Shown here one piece after another: positions 1 through 9,667 of a stretch of 40,840 nucleotides of DNA; within the stretch, counting starts at the first letter, position 1; each line of letters starts with the position of its first letter. The notes beneath the pieces are model-generated. The model searched no databases. It was not told the origin of the DNA and saw nothing but the letters and a program-made list of their open reading frames with translations. This DNA comes from Fuerstiella sp. (GTDB taxonomy: Bacteria; Planctomycetota; Planctomycetia; Planctomycetales; Planctomycetaceae). The position numbers were made by a program, and so were the translations under genes. Location: contig JABABI010000058.1 of assembly GCA_014238335.1 (NCBI GenBank), positions 3,338 to 44,177 on the forward strand. The letters are read 5' to 3'.

Positions 1-1314
1 GTGAACAACATGACCACCGTCGGCAATCGGGACGGGTCTTCCCAGTGGCGTGTGAAGTACTTTCTTGTGGTCAATGCCGAGTCCGTAAAGGACTGTGGCA
101 ACCATGTCTTCCGGAGTGATGGGACGATCCGTGACTTCGGCAGCCTGCTTATCCGTCGCACCAATGACCTGGCCACCCTTCACACCGCCGCCCGCCATCA
201 CAATCGAGAACGCATTCGGCCAGTGATCACGGCCTGCCAGTTCGTTAATACGAGGCGTACGCCCGAACTCAGTCGTCACCACAACGAGAGTCTTTTCCAG
301 CATGCCTCGATCCTGCAGGTCATTCAGCAACGCGGGGATCGCCTGATCGAATGCAGGACACAACAAGTCACGCAGACTGTATGTATTCTTCCGGTGTGTG
401 TCCCAGTGCCCGTTCTCGACAGCGACAAATCGACAGCCCGCTTCGACCATACGGCGAGCCAGCAGACTGCACTGCCCGATACTGGTCATGCCATAGGCTT
501 CGCGAATTCTCTCAGGTTCCTTGCCTATGTCGAACGCCTCACGAGCTTCCCTGGAAGCCATGAGATTGTAGGCCTTGTTGTAAAACGTGTCGAATGACCT
601 CATCTGTTGGCCCACTCGTTCGGCACTCTGTTCAAACTGATTAATCTGCTGCAGGGCCAGTTGCCGCAGTCGGCCGCGTTTGGTCACCACATCCGTTGGC
701 AGGGCGATGTCTCGCACTGAAAAATCCGGTGCTGCCGGATCCGAATCAATCACGAAGGGGCCATGCGAAGGACCAAGAAACGACGGTCCGCCGCTGTTCA
801 GAAAATTGGGGACGGAGATGTACGGCGGCAGCACGCTCGGACGGCCCAGATGAGAAACCATGGAGCCAATGCAGGGATGCTGATTGTTGTTCTGATTGCC
901 GTTAAAATCACCTGCACCGGGCTTCTTACCAGACATCATGATGTGGAAGCCACGACCATGATCGGAATCATCGTGCGTCAGACTGCGAAGGATGGCCATC
1001 CTGTCTGCGACAGTCGCACATCCCGGCAGAACATCCGAAATCTGAATGCCGGGAACATTAGTGCTGATGTTTTGAAAGTCGCCACGGATTTCCGGCGGAG
1101 CATCGGGTTTCAGGTCCCACATGTCCTGCTGAGGCATGCCGCCGACGATAAAAATGAAAATGCAGTTTACGTCGCTGCGGTCACCGTTATCCGTCGCAGA
1201 AAGCTGCTGCATACGCAGAATGTCGGCCATGCCCAGGCTGGCAATGGATCCCATGCGTATGAAGTCACGGCGGCTTGTCTTCGAATGCCTTCTCATAATT
1301 CGATTGTCCAGCAT
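1..1314 (-). CDS. DUF1501 domain secreted protein (3' end outside window)
   Basis: The minus strand is open from an ATG at 1314 (second in-frame ATG at 1296) to the window edge, 438 codons, so only the last few residues are missing. The N-terminus carries TSRRDFIRMGS, a twin-arginine-like export signal. Then come IFIVGGMPQQDMWDLKP, typical of the start of DUF1501, a central ENGHWDTH and, near the end, VVVTTEFGRTPRINE followed by GRDHWP. These are hallmarks of DUF1501, a family in the alkaline-phosphatase/sulfatase fold whose biochemical role is unproven. In Planctomycetota it is almost always encoded next to a DUF1549/DUF1553 protein, as here, with a 105-base gap on the same strand, so the two are likely co-transcribed and exported together. 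Plus-strand reading frames here are shadows. Confidence 0.95.
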   Translation of the reverse strand, partial: MLDNRIMRRHSKTSRRDFIRMGSIASLGMADILRMQQLSATDNGDRSDVNCIFIFIVGGMPQQDMWDLKPDAPPEIRGDFQNISTNVPGIQISDVLPGCATVADRMAILRSLTHDDSDHGRGFHIMMSGKKPGAGDFNGNQNNNQHPCIGSMVSHLGRPSVLPPYISVPNFLNSGGPSFLGPSHGPFVIDSDPAAPDFSVRDIALPTDVVTKRGRLRQLALQQINQFEQSAERVGQQMRSFDTFYNKAYNLMASREAREAFDIGKEPERIREAYGMTSIGQCSLLARRMVEAGCRFVAVENGHWDTHRKNTYSLRDLLCPAFDQAIPALLNDLQDRGMLEKTLVVVTTEFGRTPRINELAGRDHWPNAFSIVMAGGGVKGGQVIGATDKQAAEVTDRPITPEDMVATVLYGLGIDHKKVLHTPLGRPVPIADGGHVVH

Positions 1315-1419
1315 GCGTTGTCTTTGAGTCCCCTTGCTCTGCCAGTGATTTTCACGGGCGCGAATTCCCGCACATCACTGGCGCACAAAAGCATCTCAAA
1401 CATAACAGACCACCTGCTG

Positions 1420-3861
1420 TCACTTGACGAACAGGAAGTCATACGAATTCATCATCACCCACAGGAAATCTTCCAGCCCCTGACGACGCGAAGGGGTCTG
1501 CAACAGCTGTGTTCCCGTATTTCTCTCTCGTGCTGTTGGCAAACGATTGACCGTTGCCAGCGCAATATGCTCGATCAACCCACTAACATCGTCGTCTGAT
1601 TCGCTCAACACGGACACCAGTCCGCGGTCGTTCTGAATTTTTGCTTCGATCTCAGGAGCGTTCAGCAGGTGTAGTGCCTGAGCCATCGTAGGTTCGCCAC
1701 TGCTGCCACACTCGCACGGTGATTCTCTCAGACTGCGACCAAATGTGTCCAGAAAGTACGACGGCAACTGGTTGTCCCAGAGTTCGATTGCGCGAGCCCC
1801 GGGTGGATGTCCCGGGTATCGTTCCGGAACTCCTGTGACCTGACAGATTGCGTCCAGCATGACTTCCGCCGGCAATCGACGGACCAGATAATGGCTGAAC
1901 GTCTGGCCGTCGCTGTAGTTGGAATCGGTTGACTGGCTGGACAGCTGGAAGGTGGTACTCGTCAGAATATGTCGCATCAATGCCTTGAGGTCATAGTCGC
2001 TTTCCTTAAGCGTCTCAGCCAGGTGATCGAGCAACTCCGGGTTCGTCGGAGGATTTGTCTCGCGCAAATCGTCTTCGGGTTCGACCAGCCCTCGGCCCAT
2101 CAGGTGCTTCCATAGACGGTTCGCAACCAGCCGGGAGAAAAATGGATTCGCAGCGGAGGTCACCCATTTCGCCAGTTCAGGCCTGGGATCCGTTCGGTCG
2201 TCGGCAGTTGTCGGACTGCCATCCAGCGGCCGGGTTTGTACCGGACGGTTGACCACTGGCACGGAAATCGGCTTGTGACCAGGGTGATAGACCAGATCGC
2301 GATTCTCGTCGAGTTTCTGTCGCGTCATGCCGTTAAAGTACCCTGCCAGACCGTAGAAGTCGTCCTGACCCCATTTTTCGAAAGGATGGTGATGACACTG
2401 GGTACAATCCATGCGGACTCCCAGGAACGCCTGCGAAATGGTCCGGGTTGCGTCTTCAGCCGTGCGTTGACTGCGATAGAAGTTGGCGGGGCCGACCTGA
2501 CCGGAATTACCGCTGGCCACGATGATGTCGTACACCCATTCGTCGTACGGACGATTCGTCTGAATCTGCTGTCGGATCCATTGGTGAAACACATAGGCAC
2601 CCCGGCCACCGATAGACTTCGAATTCACCATCAGAATGTCGGACCATCGCTGAGTCCAATAGTTGGTGAATTCTGTGGATGCAAGTGCACGTTCAATGAC
2701 GTCTGCCCGTTTGTTGGCAGATGAGTCGGCCATAAATGCTCGCACCTGTTCAACGCGAGGCAGGGTTCCAGTGGTCTTCACCATCACCCGCCGGAGAAAC
2801 GTCACATCGTCACACAACTCGGACGGTGCAATTCGCAACTGTTGCCACTTGTCCCAGACGAGATCGTCGATCGGATTTGCGTTCGTGAACCACTCCGGTC
2901 GCACAGGCACAGCTGCGCCAGACTGTGGAATCACGACTCGGCTGACATCCACGAATCCCATGTAGCTGATCGTGATGGCGGCTTCACCTGCCACCTTTCC
3001 GGTTTGAACGACGCCCCTGGTGTCACAGTCTGAGATGGCCGCTTCGTTGCTGGCGTATGATGCCGCTCGAGTCACGTCACGAGTTCGTCCATCGCTGTAT
3101 GTTGCAACCACGCGCAACTGCTGCTGAGACAGTGGCGACATGACTCTCAAGCTGGGCTGCACAGCAATCTTTTCCAGTTTTGCAGCCTGATCGGTGCCCC
3201 ACGGCATTCCCTGTCTGATCCACTCGCGGAGTAACTGTGCATCCTGCGAGCCAGCCGACATGCGCTGCCCTCCGCCGTGTGCCGAAATTCCAACGGCCTT
3301 GGTGTAAATCAGGCTGTGCTCAATGGCACCAGGAAAGACTCGCCGTCCACGACCTTCCCGGACCAGCGCGTCGTAATCAGCACGGGGGTCGAAGCCAAAC
3401 ACACTCAGCCGAAAGCCGTTCTGCCCGGATTGTTTTCCATGGCAGCCGCCACTGTTACAACCAAGCTTGGAAAATAGTGGCAGAACATCACCCTCAAAAT
3501 GAATCGGCGGGTAACTGCTGAAGTTCGAAACTTTGAGCGGAATCGTGGCGACTGATTTACCAGCCTCGATTTGCACCTGGGTTTCGCCTTCGCGCAGTCC
3601 ACTCAGCAGAGCCGCGTCAATGGTGGCAATCGACGGATCCAGCACACGGATCACAGCGACATGTGTCAGATCAATCTGCGATCCGTCAGCACAAATGCCT
3701 GTCACAACAAGTTGCTGCTTCCGATTCCGCCCCGAAATATCTATCGCCGACGGCTGCACCGAAACACGTTGTATCGCCGCCTGGTCCCGTCCGATTGCAC
3801 TCGGACTAAGACAAGCCAGCGCACACAGTAATACAGTGATGTATTTGAGCCGTAGTAACAT
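1420..3861 (-). CDS. DUF1549/DUF1553 cytochrome-like secreted protein with Ig-like (Big_2) domains
   Basis: 813 residues, starting with a signal peptide (hydrophobic LKYITVLLCALACLSPSAIG). Bacterial Ig-like segments lie at about 30-115 and 230-310 (VVTGICADGSQIDLTHVA and VVATYSDGRTRDVTRAA). Between them a CNSGGCHGK motif at 135-143 has the CX4CH form usual in this family. DUF1549 follows (about 330-540) with a second haem-like motif, CTQCHHHPFEKWGQDDFYG, near 486. DUF1553 fills the C-terminus (about 560-800; NPFFSRLVANRLWKHLMGRGLVEPEDDLR). These proteins are abundant in Planctomycetota and thought to act outside the cytoplasm with DUF1501 partners, possibly in redox or polymer degradation; function is not established. 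It is the first gene of a likely operon with the DUF1501 gene. Length and domain order are normal and the frame is intact. Confidence 0.95.
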   Translation of the reverse strand: MLLRLKYITVLLCALACLSPSAIGRDQAAIQRVSVQPSAIDISGRNRKQQLVVTGICADGSQIDLTHVAVIRVLDPSIATIDAALLSGLREGETQVQIEAGKSVATIPLKVSNFSSYPPIHFEGDVLPLFSKLGCNSGGCHGKQSGQNGFRLSVFGFDPRADYDALVREGRGRRVFPGAIEHSLIYTKAVGISAHGGGQRMSAGSQDAQLLREWIRQGMPWGTDQAAKLEKIAVQPSLRVMSPLSQQQLRVVATYSDGRTRDVTRAASYASNEAAISDCDTRGVVQTGKVAGEAAITISYMGFVDVSRVVIPQSGAAVPVRPEWFTNANPIDDLVWDKWQQLRIAPSELCDDVTFLRRVMVKTTGTLPRVEQVRAFMADSSANKRADVIERALASTEFTNYWTQRWSDILMVNSKSIGGRGAYVFHQWIRQQIQTNRPYDEWVYDIIVASGNSGQVGPANFYRSQRTAEDATRTISQAFLGVRMDCTQCHHHPFEKWGQDDFYGLAGYFNGMTRQKLDENRDLVYHPGHKPISVPVVNRPVQTRPLDGSPTTADDRTDPRPELAKWVTSAANPFFSRLVANRLWKHLMGRGLVEPEDDLRETNPPTNPELLDHLAETLKESDYDLKALMRHILTSTTFQLSSQSTDSNYSDGQTFSHYLVRRLPAEVMLDAICQVTGVPERYPGHPPGARAIELWDNQLPSYFLDTFGRSLRESPCECGSSGEPTMAQALHLLNAPEIEAKIQNDRGLVSVLSESDDDVSGLIEHIALATVNRLPTARERNTGTQLLQTPSRRQGLEDFLWVMMNSYDFLFVK

Positions 3862-3956
3862 ACTGAGAGTACGCGCAGGAAGATGGTCGGCAGCGGGTAG
3901 TTGCGAAACGTGTTCGCCCGGCAGGCGGACCTATTCTAGCCACCCATGACAACGTA

Positions 3957-4900
3957 TTACAAACCCGTTGGCTCCATCACAGTCTGGGGTGTGTATCGAA
4001 ATGCGATTCGCTTCACTAACGCACGAGCCTTTGCTGCGGAAAACGTTTCGTAGAATGCTCCCCTGGTGTGCGTGTTCAGACGGTCGCAGACCAGAATGGC
4101 CTTCTTCGCTTTCCTGTAACGCGTGTTCATCAATGCTTCCATTTCGGCCGCCCAGTTAACTTTGGTCCGTTGATCCGGCACGCTGAGCTGACGCCATCCG
4201 ACCAGAGATTCAGTAAACATGAACACTCACGCAGTGCCGCATCGTTGATATTCGTAGTCAACGCGGCGTGCGTGGCATCTGTCCGCCGGAATCGGCTGGC
4301 GAACTTCCCTGTGAAGCTGGACGGGCTGTTCATCCATGCACAACACCGGATAATCGCAGTCGTGAGGCTGCTCATACGTGTCCGGAACATCTTCCAGCGC
4401 CGCAATGAATTCCGGGTGGGTTTCCGGAGGAATTACACTGTATTGGATCTTCCGCTTTGTTATTCCATTTTTTCAGCGTCTGCCGAATGGTCTCGTGGCT
4501 GATTGAGCCGACCAACTTCAGTTCCACAACCCGATCCGTCAGCAGTCGAAGACCAGTTGGTCAGTCCTTTCGGAGGCTTACTCAGCCTCATGGCAGTCAC
4601 CTTTGCGTCCTGTTTTCCTTTGAGACGTTTTTGTCGGGGAGATGCTTCACGCGGCTTGCCGTTCAGGGTAATCTCAAACCTTTCCGTCACTAACCGTTTC
4701 CGCAAATTCTCCACGGCTGGTACGCGACAGGAATACGCTTCGGCGATTCGAGCATCCGTCCAGTTCGGTTCGCGAATATCTGCCTTCAACAGAATCTGAG
4801 CGCGCCAGACTTTCTGCGAAGAGCCTGTCCGCCCTTTGCTCACACCAGGCAAGGTTTCACGCTTCTGGCTGGACAATCGCACGACATACTTCTTTTCCAA
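3957..4900 (-). mobile_element. Degenerate IS630-family transposase remnant
   Basis: Pieces of one IS630-type transposase lie in several minus-strand frames. The N-terminal helix-turn-helix part starts at a TTG (4900) preceded by AAGGAGGAGG, and reads VVRLSSQKRETL and NWTDARIAEAYSCRVPAVENLRKRLV up to about 4560. The middle is then in other frames (SISHETIRQTLKKW; DYPVLCMDEQPVQLH). The C-terminal part, 4226-3957, reads VFMFTESLVGWRQLSVPDQRTK and AILVCDRLNTHTRGAF. At least two frame changes and a stop (…GTA*VFMF) interrupt it. It ends at FRYTP without the WLN…E segment carrying the third acidic catalytic residue, so it cannot be active. No terminal inverted repeats were found. It is a different subgroup from the IS630 copy at 21 kb. 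Confidence 0.85.
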
Positions 4901-5212
4901 CGAAACCTCCTCCTTGAGTTTTGAGAAGATTCGCTCGTCACTTCAATTTGCTAAACCTCAATTCCGAATGTTGGCACGGCACCAGCGAAGAATAGTATGC
5001 AGAAGGAGTGGAAGTCGCCAGCAAAACCAGCGCCACAACCCGTTGCCGGGACTTGGCTTTTCCTGTGGGGCAGGACGACAAACGGTCCCCGACTTCGAGT
5101 GTCATTCATCAGCGTCGCGCGAGTGGAAGATTTTCGACTTTCCTATTGCAACTGCGGAGATACTTATGTCACGAGAATGTAACAGTAGTCATCTTCTCAA
5201 CGGGAGTGAATC
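4901..5212. other. Intergenic region without recognisable gene
   Basis: This 312-base stretch between the transposase remnant and the next broken gene holds only short open frames with no recognisable protein. The only clear signals are at its edges: the AAGGAGGAGG ribosome binding site of the transposase remnant (minus strand, about 4905-4915), and a GGGAG motif near 5202-5206 that may serve the plus-strand gene starting at 5213. Confidence 0.4.
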
Positions 5213-6166
5213 CTGAAGAACTGGACGACGACATCGCTTACAATGCTGGCACTGGCGATCTGCAGTACGGACGGCTTCGCACAGCAACCTCTTCAAGGCA
5301 TAAAGCAGATCGTCGAAGAACCACCGGAAGCAGCGTTGGAAGCTGATCTGCGCGAGGCAATATCAATGCTGGACAAAAAACAGTTTCAATTACTGATGTA
5401 TGACTTTCTTCCCGGCACCGTTGCAAGTCAGCGAGCGCTCGTATATGGAAACTCTCTGTTAGTCCGAGGACGGCGCAATTCGGAACCGTCTCCAATCCTT
5501 TCGGAGGCGGAAGTCAAAGACCTGAAGGCTGCGATACTGGCGGCGCTGTCTGGAAAATCCACGTTCAACCGGAATCAAACGTTGGTGGAAATCACCTACA
5601 TCAAAAAACCAGTCGAATTGATTCCGGCCACGAAACCTGACTACATTCCTGCTACGACAGACAGACCATCCAGGCCGATCCAGGGACTTGGGTCTGATCT
5701 CAAACGAATGCTGACTCAGGCAGCGGCATTGCTCGACAGTGCCTGACAGGAAGAGTTTGTTCGCAGTGTTTATCCACTGCCGGCACTCACAATTCTGGCT
5801 CAGGCCGACAACATGCAGCGACTGCTGTCGCGGCTGAAATCTCAGCCCAAAATGGCCGAAGCGATGATTCGCGACCTGAAAGCTGCCGCTGCTGCAACCA
5901 ATCGCACATCCGGTGCTGCGGCCGATATCACTCTGCCTGCGCTGGGCAAACAGGAGTCTGAGCGGATTCTGAAATTCGAACTGGTCGAAGGCAATTGGCG
6001 ATTCTTTGACGGTGAAAAACAGCACCGCAACCTGTACCGCCAACTGACCTCCGCACCGGTCGGCAGCCACACCATTCCGGGCAGCAAAGGCTCCATGATT
6101 TTGGGAAGATTCAACGGCAACTGGCGACTCCACGCTATGCCCACTAATGAGCTGCTGACCCAATAG
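5213..6166 (+). pseudogene. Secreted protein of unknown function split by an in-frame TGA
   Basis: One plus-strand frame runs from about 5213 to a TAG at 6164-6166, about 317 codons, broken only by TGA at 5744-5746 (…LLDSA*QEFVRSVYPLPALT…). The C-terminal half can restart at ATG 5813. An ATG lies at 5243, but the frame is open back to a CTG at 5213 that sits seven bases after GGGAG. From there the product reads (M)KNWTTTSLTMLALAICSTDGFAQ, a convincing signal peptide with cleavage after FAQ, so the original start was probably at 5213. The mature part is mostly helical; the tail contains FELVEGNWRFFDGEK and GRFNGNWRLHAMP. I do not recognise the family. Decay is the simplest reading; a sequencing error at the TGA is the alternative. 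Confidence 0.6.
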
Positions 6167-6315
6167 AGAGGATTCGTCTCGCAACGCAACCACGCGTAAG
6201 GTTGCTCGCGTGTGAAGTGTGAAGAAAGGCTGGCATTGGCGGGACCGAATGCAAACGCTCAAACGAAGACACTTTCTGATCCATTTTCCGTCGTCGATTC
6301 TATTGACAGGATTTT

Positions 6316-7303
6316 ATGCTCATGTCATCACCTTCAACTGAACAGCAAGCCAACGTTGTCAATCCGCGTCCAACGTCCAGAACAGGCATGTCTTGCCTCC
6401 GTACGCGTGGATTCACAATCATCGAAACGCTGACCGTAGCGGCGATTTGTTCTGTCTGTACAAGCTTACTGGTGCCGGCGATGCAGTCGGCTCGCCGTGA
6501 TGCACGCGACATGATCTGCGTGAACAACCTGAAGCAGTTAGGGCTGACCCTCCCAAACTATCACGACGTTCACGGCGGTTTCCCGCCAGCATGGAATAAA
6601 TACGCGCGAGCCGGATGGCGCAGGCTATGCGTCCACGGGATGGCAGTCTTCGATCTTACCCTATCTTGATCAGGCTCCGCTGTACAACAAACTTGACATG
6701 AAGAACGGCATCTACACGTCATCAAAAACGCATGCCGGACTGCTGAAGATGCGTTTGGGTGTATACCGATGTCCACTGGATTCAGTCCCTGACACGAATC
6801 CGTTTCGCGGCGACTGCGGTACCTCCAACTACGTGGGAAATTTTGGCTCCACGTCAATTCCTCGCTGGTCTGATTCGTCAACATTCTGGCCGGGGCAGAC
6901 GACAAGCTCGGTATCAGGTGGACGCGGCGCTGCGCCGGGAAACAATGGCATTTTTGCGATGAACAGCATGGTCCGAATCCGGACCATCACTGACGGGACG
7001 TCAAACACGCTCATGGTTGGAGAACGATCGGTTCTGGGCAAGGCGGCACTGTGGCCGGGGCCACGTTCAAACTATCAGAAAAGCGATGTTCTGGCCGATG
7101 GCAGCTATGCCTCCCCGATCAACCGCAGCGATACAGGTTATTCCAGCCGCCATGCAAACGGCATTGTCCAATTCCTCATGTGCGACGGTTCGGTCCGCGC
7201 AATTCAGGAAGGTATCGACAGCAATGACAAAACCGGTCGCAACATGGGTGTTCTGCAAAAACTGTCTGCCCGCAATGATGGCAACCCTGTCGGTCAATTC
7301 TGA
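6316..7303 (+). pseudogene. DUF1559 pseudopilin-like protein with a frameshift
   Basis: The first part (6316 to about 6605) has an AGGA ribosome binding site four bases before the ATG. It carries a type IV pilin-like prepilin motif RGFTIIETLTVAAIC with a hydrophobic helix, followed by NNLKQLGLTLPNYHDVHGGFPPAW, the usual DUF1559 start. After about 6605 the family reading continues one frame over (PDGAGYASTGWQSSILPYLD, then MKNGIYTSSKTHAG) to a TGA at 7303. It includes YRCPLDSVPD, NYVGNFG, ITDGTSNTLMVGER and the C-terminal RHANGIVQFLMCDGSVRAI, a variant of the H-x9-DG motif with one extra spacer residue. The first frame ends at a stop near 6669. DUF1559 proteins occur in many copies in Planctomycetota and are presumed cell-surface pseudopilins. 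One indel destroys this copy unless it is a sequencing error. Confidence 0.8.
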
Positions 7304-7505
7304 GAGCATGCTCGGGCTGACCGATATTGGGGCACAGGTCACTATTCCTCTTCGGTGGCGACTTTTCAGAGTCCGCACCGTCGGTGTCTGAGCAGACGTA
7401 CTCTATTCCAGCTGGCGTAATCCAGTCGGTGCACAAAAGCATCGAATCGCCCGATGAGGCGCCCGGTTTCCGGACAGCAGAACAGCACTGCCGCGACACC
7501 AACGT

Positions 7506-7532
7506 AAAAAAGAGATTCCGCCTAAGGCGAAA
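7506..7532 (-). terminator. Possible rho-independent terminator after the HEAT-repeat gene
   Basis: Read on the minus strand, the sequence after the HEAT gene stop contains TTTCGCC-TTA-GGCGGAA, a short stem with one mismatch, then six T residues two to five bases later. Position and orientation suit termination of the 10485-7568 transcript. The stem is short, so confidence is modest. Confidence 0.35.
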
Positions 7533-7567
7533 GTGTCAAAATCATTTTGCGCAACAACTTTCCGGTG

Positions 7568-9667
7568 CTACTTGAGCTGATCCAGAGCTATTTTCGCAGC
7601 CTTGGCCACGTTTTTATGCTGATCAGACGCGGCCGTCTTCAGGGCGGCAATCACTTCTGGACGAGAGATGCCCAGGATTCCGAGCGTGTGAGCGGCTTCG
7701 GCTCGTACGCGGGGATCGTGATCCGGCAGGGCTTGAAGCATAAATGGGACGGCAAGCATGTTGTGTTCGTCAGACGGCGCGACTCGCGCGAGCGCCCATG
7801 CCGCAACAATTCGGTCCATGACCGCACCTTCGCGCGTTCCGCGTTTCAGTTTTGCAGCGGCTACACTGGCTCTGGAACCCATCTTCCCCAGCAAAAATCG
7901 TGCGGAGTTTCGGACGTGAGGGTCGTGATCGTCCATGGCGACAATTGCAATGGGCATAAGTTCGTCCGAGATGTTCGGAAGCAACGCCAACGCGTGCAGC
8001 GCTTCACTTCGAACGGTCGCTTCCGAATCGTTCTTAGCAAGTTCCATCAGTGCATCGCTGGCGGGCTGACCGCCCGCCCCAAGTTGGCCAATGGCCGCCA
8101 GTGCTTCCTTGCGAGCCAATGGAACTTCTGAGGACAGTGCGTCCGTCAGGTGCGGCAGAACGATCGGAGCATTTGCGGAGTTGTCCGGCTGTAACATCAC
8201 CAGCGACCATGCCGCGGCGCGCAGGACCTTAGGATCTGTGTCCGCTGACTCGCTCAAAATATGCTTTAGTACGGGTACACAGGTCTGCTCACCAATATGC
8301 CCCAGAACATAGGCTGCTCCACCGCGGGAGACACCCGCTTCCGGATTTCGCAGGATCTTCAGCAGGTCCGGCACGGCGGCAGTGGCCTCAGGGCCAATGC
8401 TTGCCAAAGCAATGAAGGATTCCCTACGAAGCTGTTCGTTGTCGCTTCTTGCCAGGGCAACCAGTGCAGGAACTGCGGTTTTGGCCGCTGGACCGATCTC
8501 TCCCAGTACCGTTACGGCAAGATCGCGGTAATGAGGCTTATCGAGCAAACGAACCAAAGCCGGAACGGCTGTGGCTCCCAGCTGTGAAAGCGAGTTTGCG
8601 GCTTGTATTGTCACGCCACCGTGTGGATCATCAATGGCGCCCATCAGCGCGTGTACGGCCTCTTCACTGCCTTCGCCAATTTGTCCAAGGGCACGGGATG
8701 CGGCCGCCCTGACGATCGTGCTGTCATCGTTTATCATCCCACAAACGGCAGGAACCGCGTTGTTTGCAAGCGGCCCGAATTCCGCAAGAGCGGACATCGC
8801 TATTGCCCGTACGGAAGGAGAACCATCAGCCAGCAACTGCTGAAGTTTAGGCAAAACCAAACCGGGTTCACCTCGAACCTCTCCGAGCGCTGAGGCGGCT
8901 GATCGGACAACGAGTTCGTCTTCATCACTCAGCCGAGCGACCAGCAATGGCACAAGACCCGATGCTGCGACGCCCAGGCGCCCGGCAACTTCGCAGGATT
9001 TCCGGCGTACAACCGGCTGAGCACTTCCGAGTGGTTCCTTGAGTAATGGAACAATCGATTCTCCGATTTCCACAAGAGCGTTTGCGGCGGCATTTCGGAC
9101 GGACGGTCGCTGATTGGCCAAAGCTTTGACCAGTCCCGGCACGGCAGCAGCGACAGCGGCACTGTCTTCTCGCTCCATAGTAACAAGACAACGGACGGCT
9201 GCCGCCATGACAGCTTCGTTCGAACCAGTCGTCAGATTTTCGACCTGTTCGGCGATCGCGGGCGGAACAGTGCCGATCTGTCGCAGGGCATCGAGGGCAG
9301 CGGTCCGCAGTGGCAGAATGTCAGAGGACAGAACAGCCGCTACTTCATCGATCGATTCTGTCGCCAATGGCCCGATGTGGCCTAATGCAACAAGGATTTC
9401 GTACTGCAGCGTCGGGTCGCCCGACGTGAGTGCTTTGGCGAGGCCGCGAACGGCATGGCTGGCATACGGCCCCAGATGACCAAGACGCGTGGCGGCATCC
9501 AGTTTTTCTGCCGAGGATCCGCTTTCCAGGTGCCGGACCAGAGCGGCAGTCGCCCGTGGATTGCCAGAGCCCTCCTGCCCCAACAACGGTTCAGCCCCAA
9601 ACGGGTGCAGCGCCACAGCAATGATCATGTACGCATGCAGGCACACGGGAGTCAACAAACGCATCAT
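7568..9667 (-). CDS. Secreted HEAT-repeat protein
   Basis: 699 residues: a signal-peptide-like start (PVCLHAYMIIAVALHPFGAEP), then an almost unbroken series of HEAT/PBS-lyase type repeats of about 37-39 residues to the C-terminus (for example VRNAAANALVEIGE, VRAIAMSALAEFGP, VRSEALHALALLP, VRAEAAHTLGILG). Such solenoids are protein-binding scaffolds; no catalytic residues are visible. The start codon overlaps the stop of the upstream gene as ATGA (9667-9664), and GGAGG lies four to five bases before the ATG, so the pair is translationally coupled and probably acts together. A short hairpin with a T-run follows the gene. Confidence 0.92.
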   Translation of the reverse strand: MMRLLTPVCLHAYMIIAVALHPFGAEPLLGQEGSGNPRATAALVRHLESGSSAEKLDAATRLGHLGPYASHAVRGLAKALTSGDPTLQYEILVALGHIGPLATESIDEVAAVLSSDILPLRTAALDALRQIGTVPPAIAEQVENLTTGSNEAVMAAAVRCLVTMEREDSAAVAAAVPGLVKALANQRPSVRNAAANALVEIGESIVPLLKEPLGSAQPVVRRKSCEVAGRLGVAASGLVPLLVARLSDEDELVVRSAASALGEVRGEPGLVLPKLQQLLADGSPSVRAIAMSALAEFGPLANNAVPAVCGMINDDSTIVRAAASRALGQIGEGSEEAVHALMGAIDDPHGGVTIQAANSLSQLGATAVPALVRLLDKPHYRDLAVTVLGEIGPAAKTAVPALVALARSDNEQLRRESFIALASIGPEATAAVPDLLKILRNPEAGVSRGGAAYVLGHIGEQTCVPVLKHILSESADTDPKVLRAAAWSLVMLQPDNSANAPIVLPHLTDALSSEVPLARKEALAAIGQLGAGGQPASDALMELAKNDSEATVRSEALHALALLPNISDELMPIAIVAMDDHDPHVRNSARFLLGKMGSRASVAAAKLKRGTREGAVMDRIVAAWALARVAPSDEHNMLAVPFMLQALPDHDPRVRAEAAHTLGILGISRPEVIAALKTAASDQHKNVAKAAKIALDQLK

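Noticed and set aside
5213..6166. UGA recoding (selenocysteine) at 5744-5746
   Set aside because: No selenocysteine insertion hairpin is visible downstream, the residue context (LDSA*QEFV) is not a redox motif, and neighbouring genes use TGA as an ordinary stop.
5459..6262. 267-codon minus-strand frame
   Set aside because: It opposes the broken secreted gene; the plus-strand frame has a signal peptide and sensible composition, the minus one has none.
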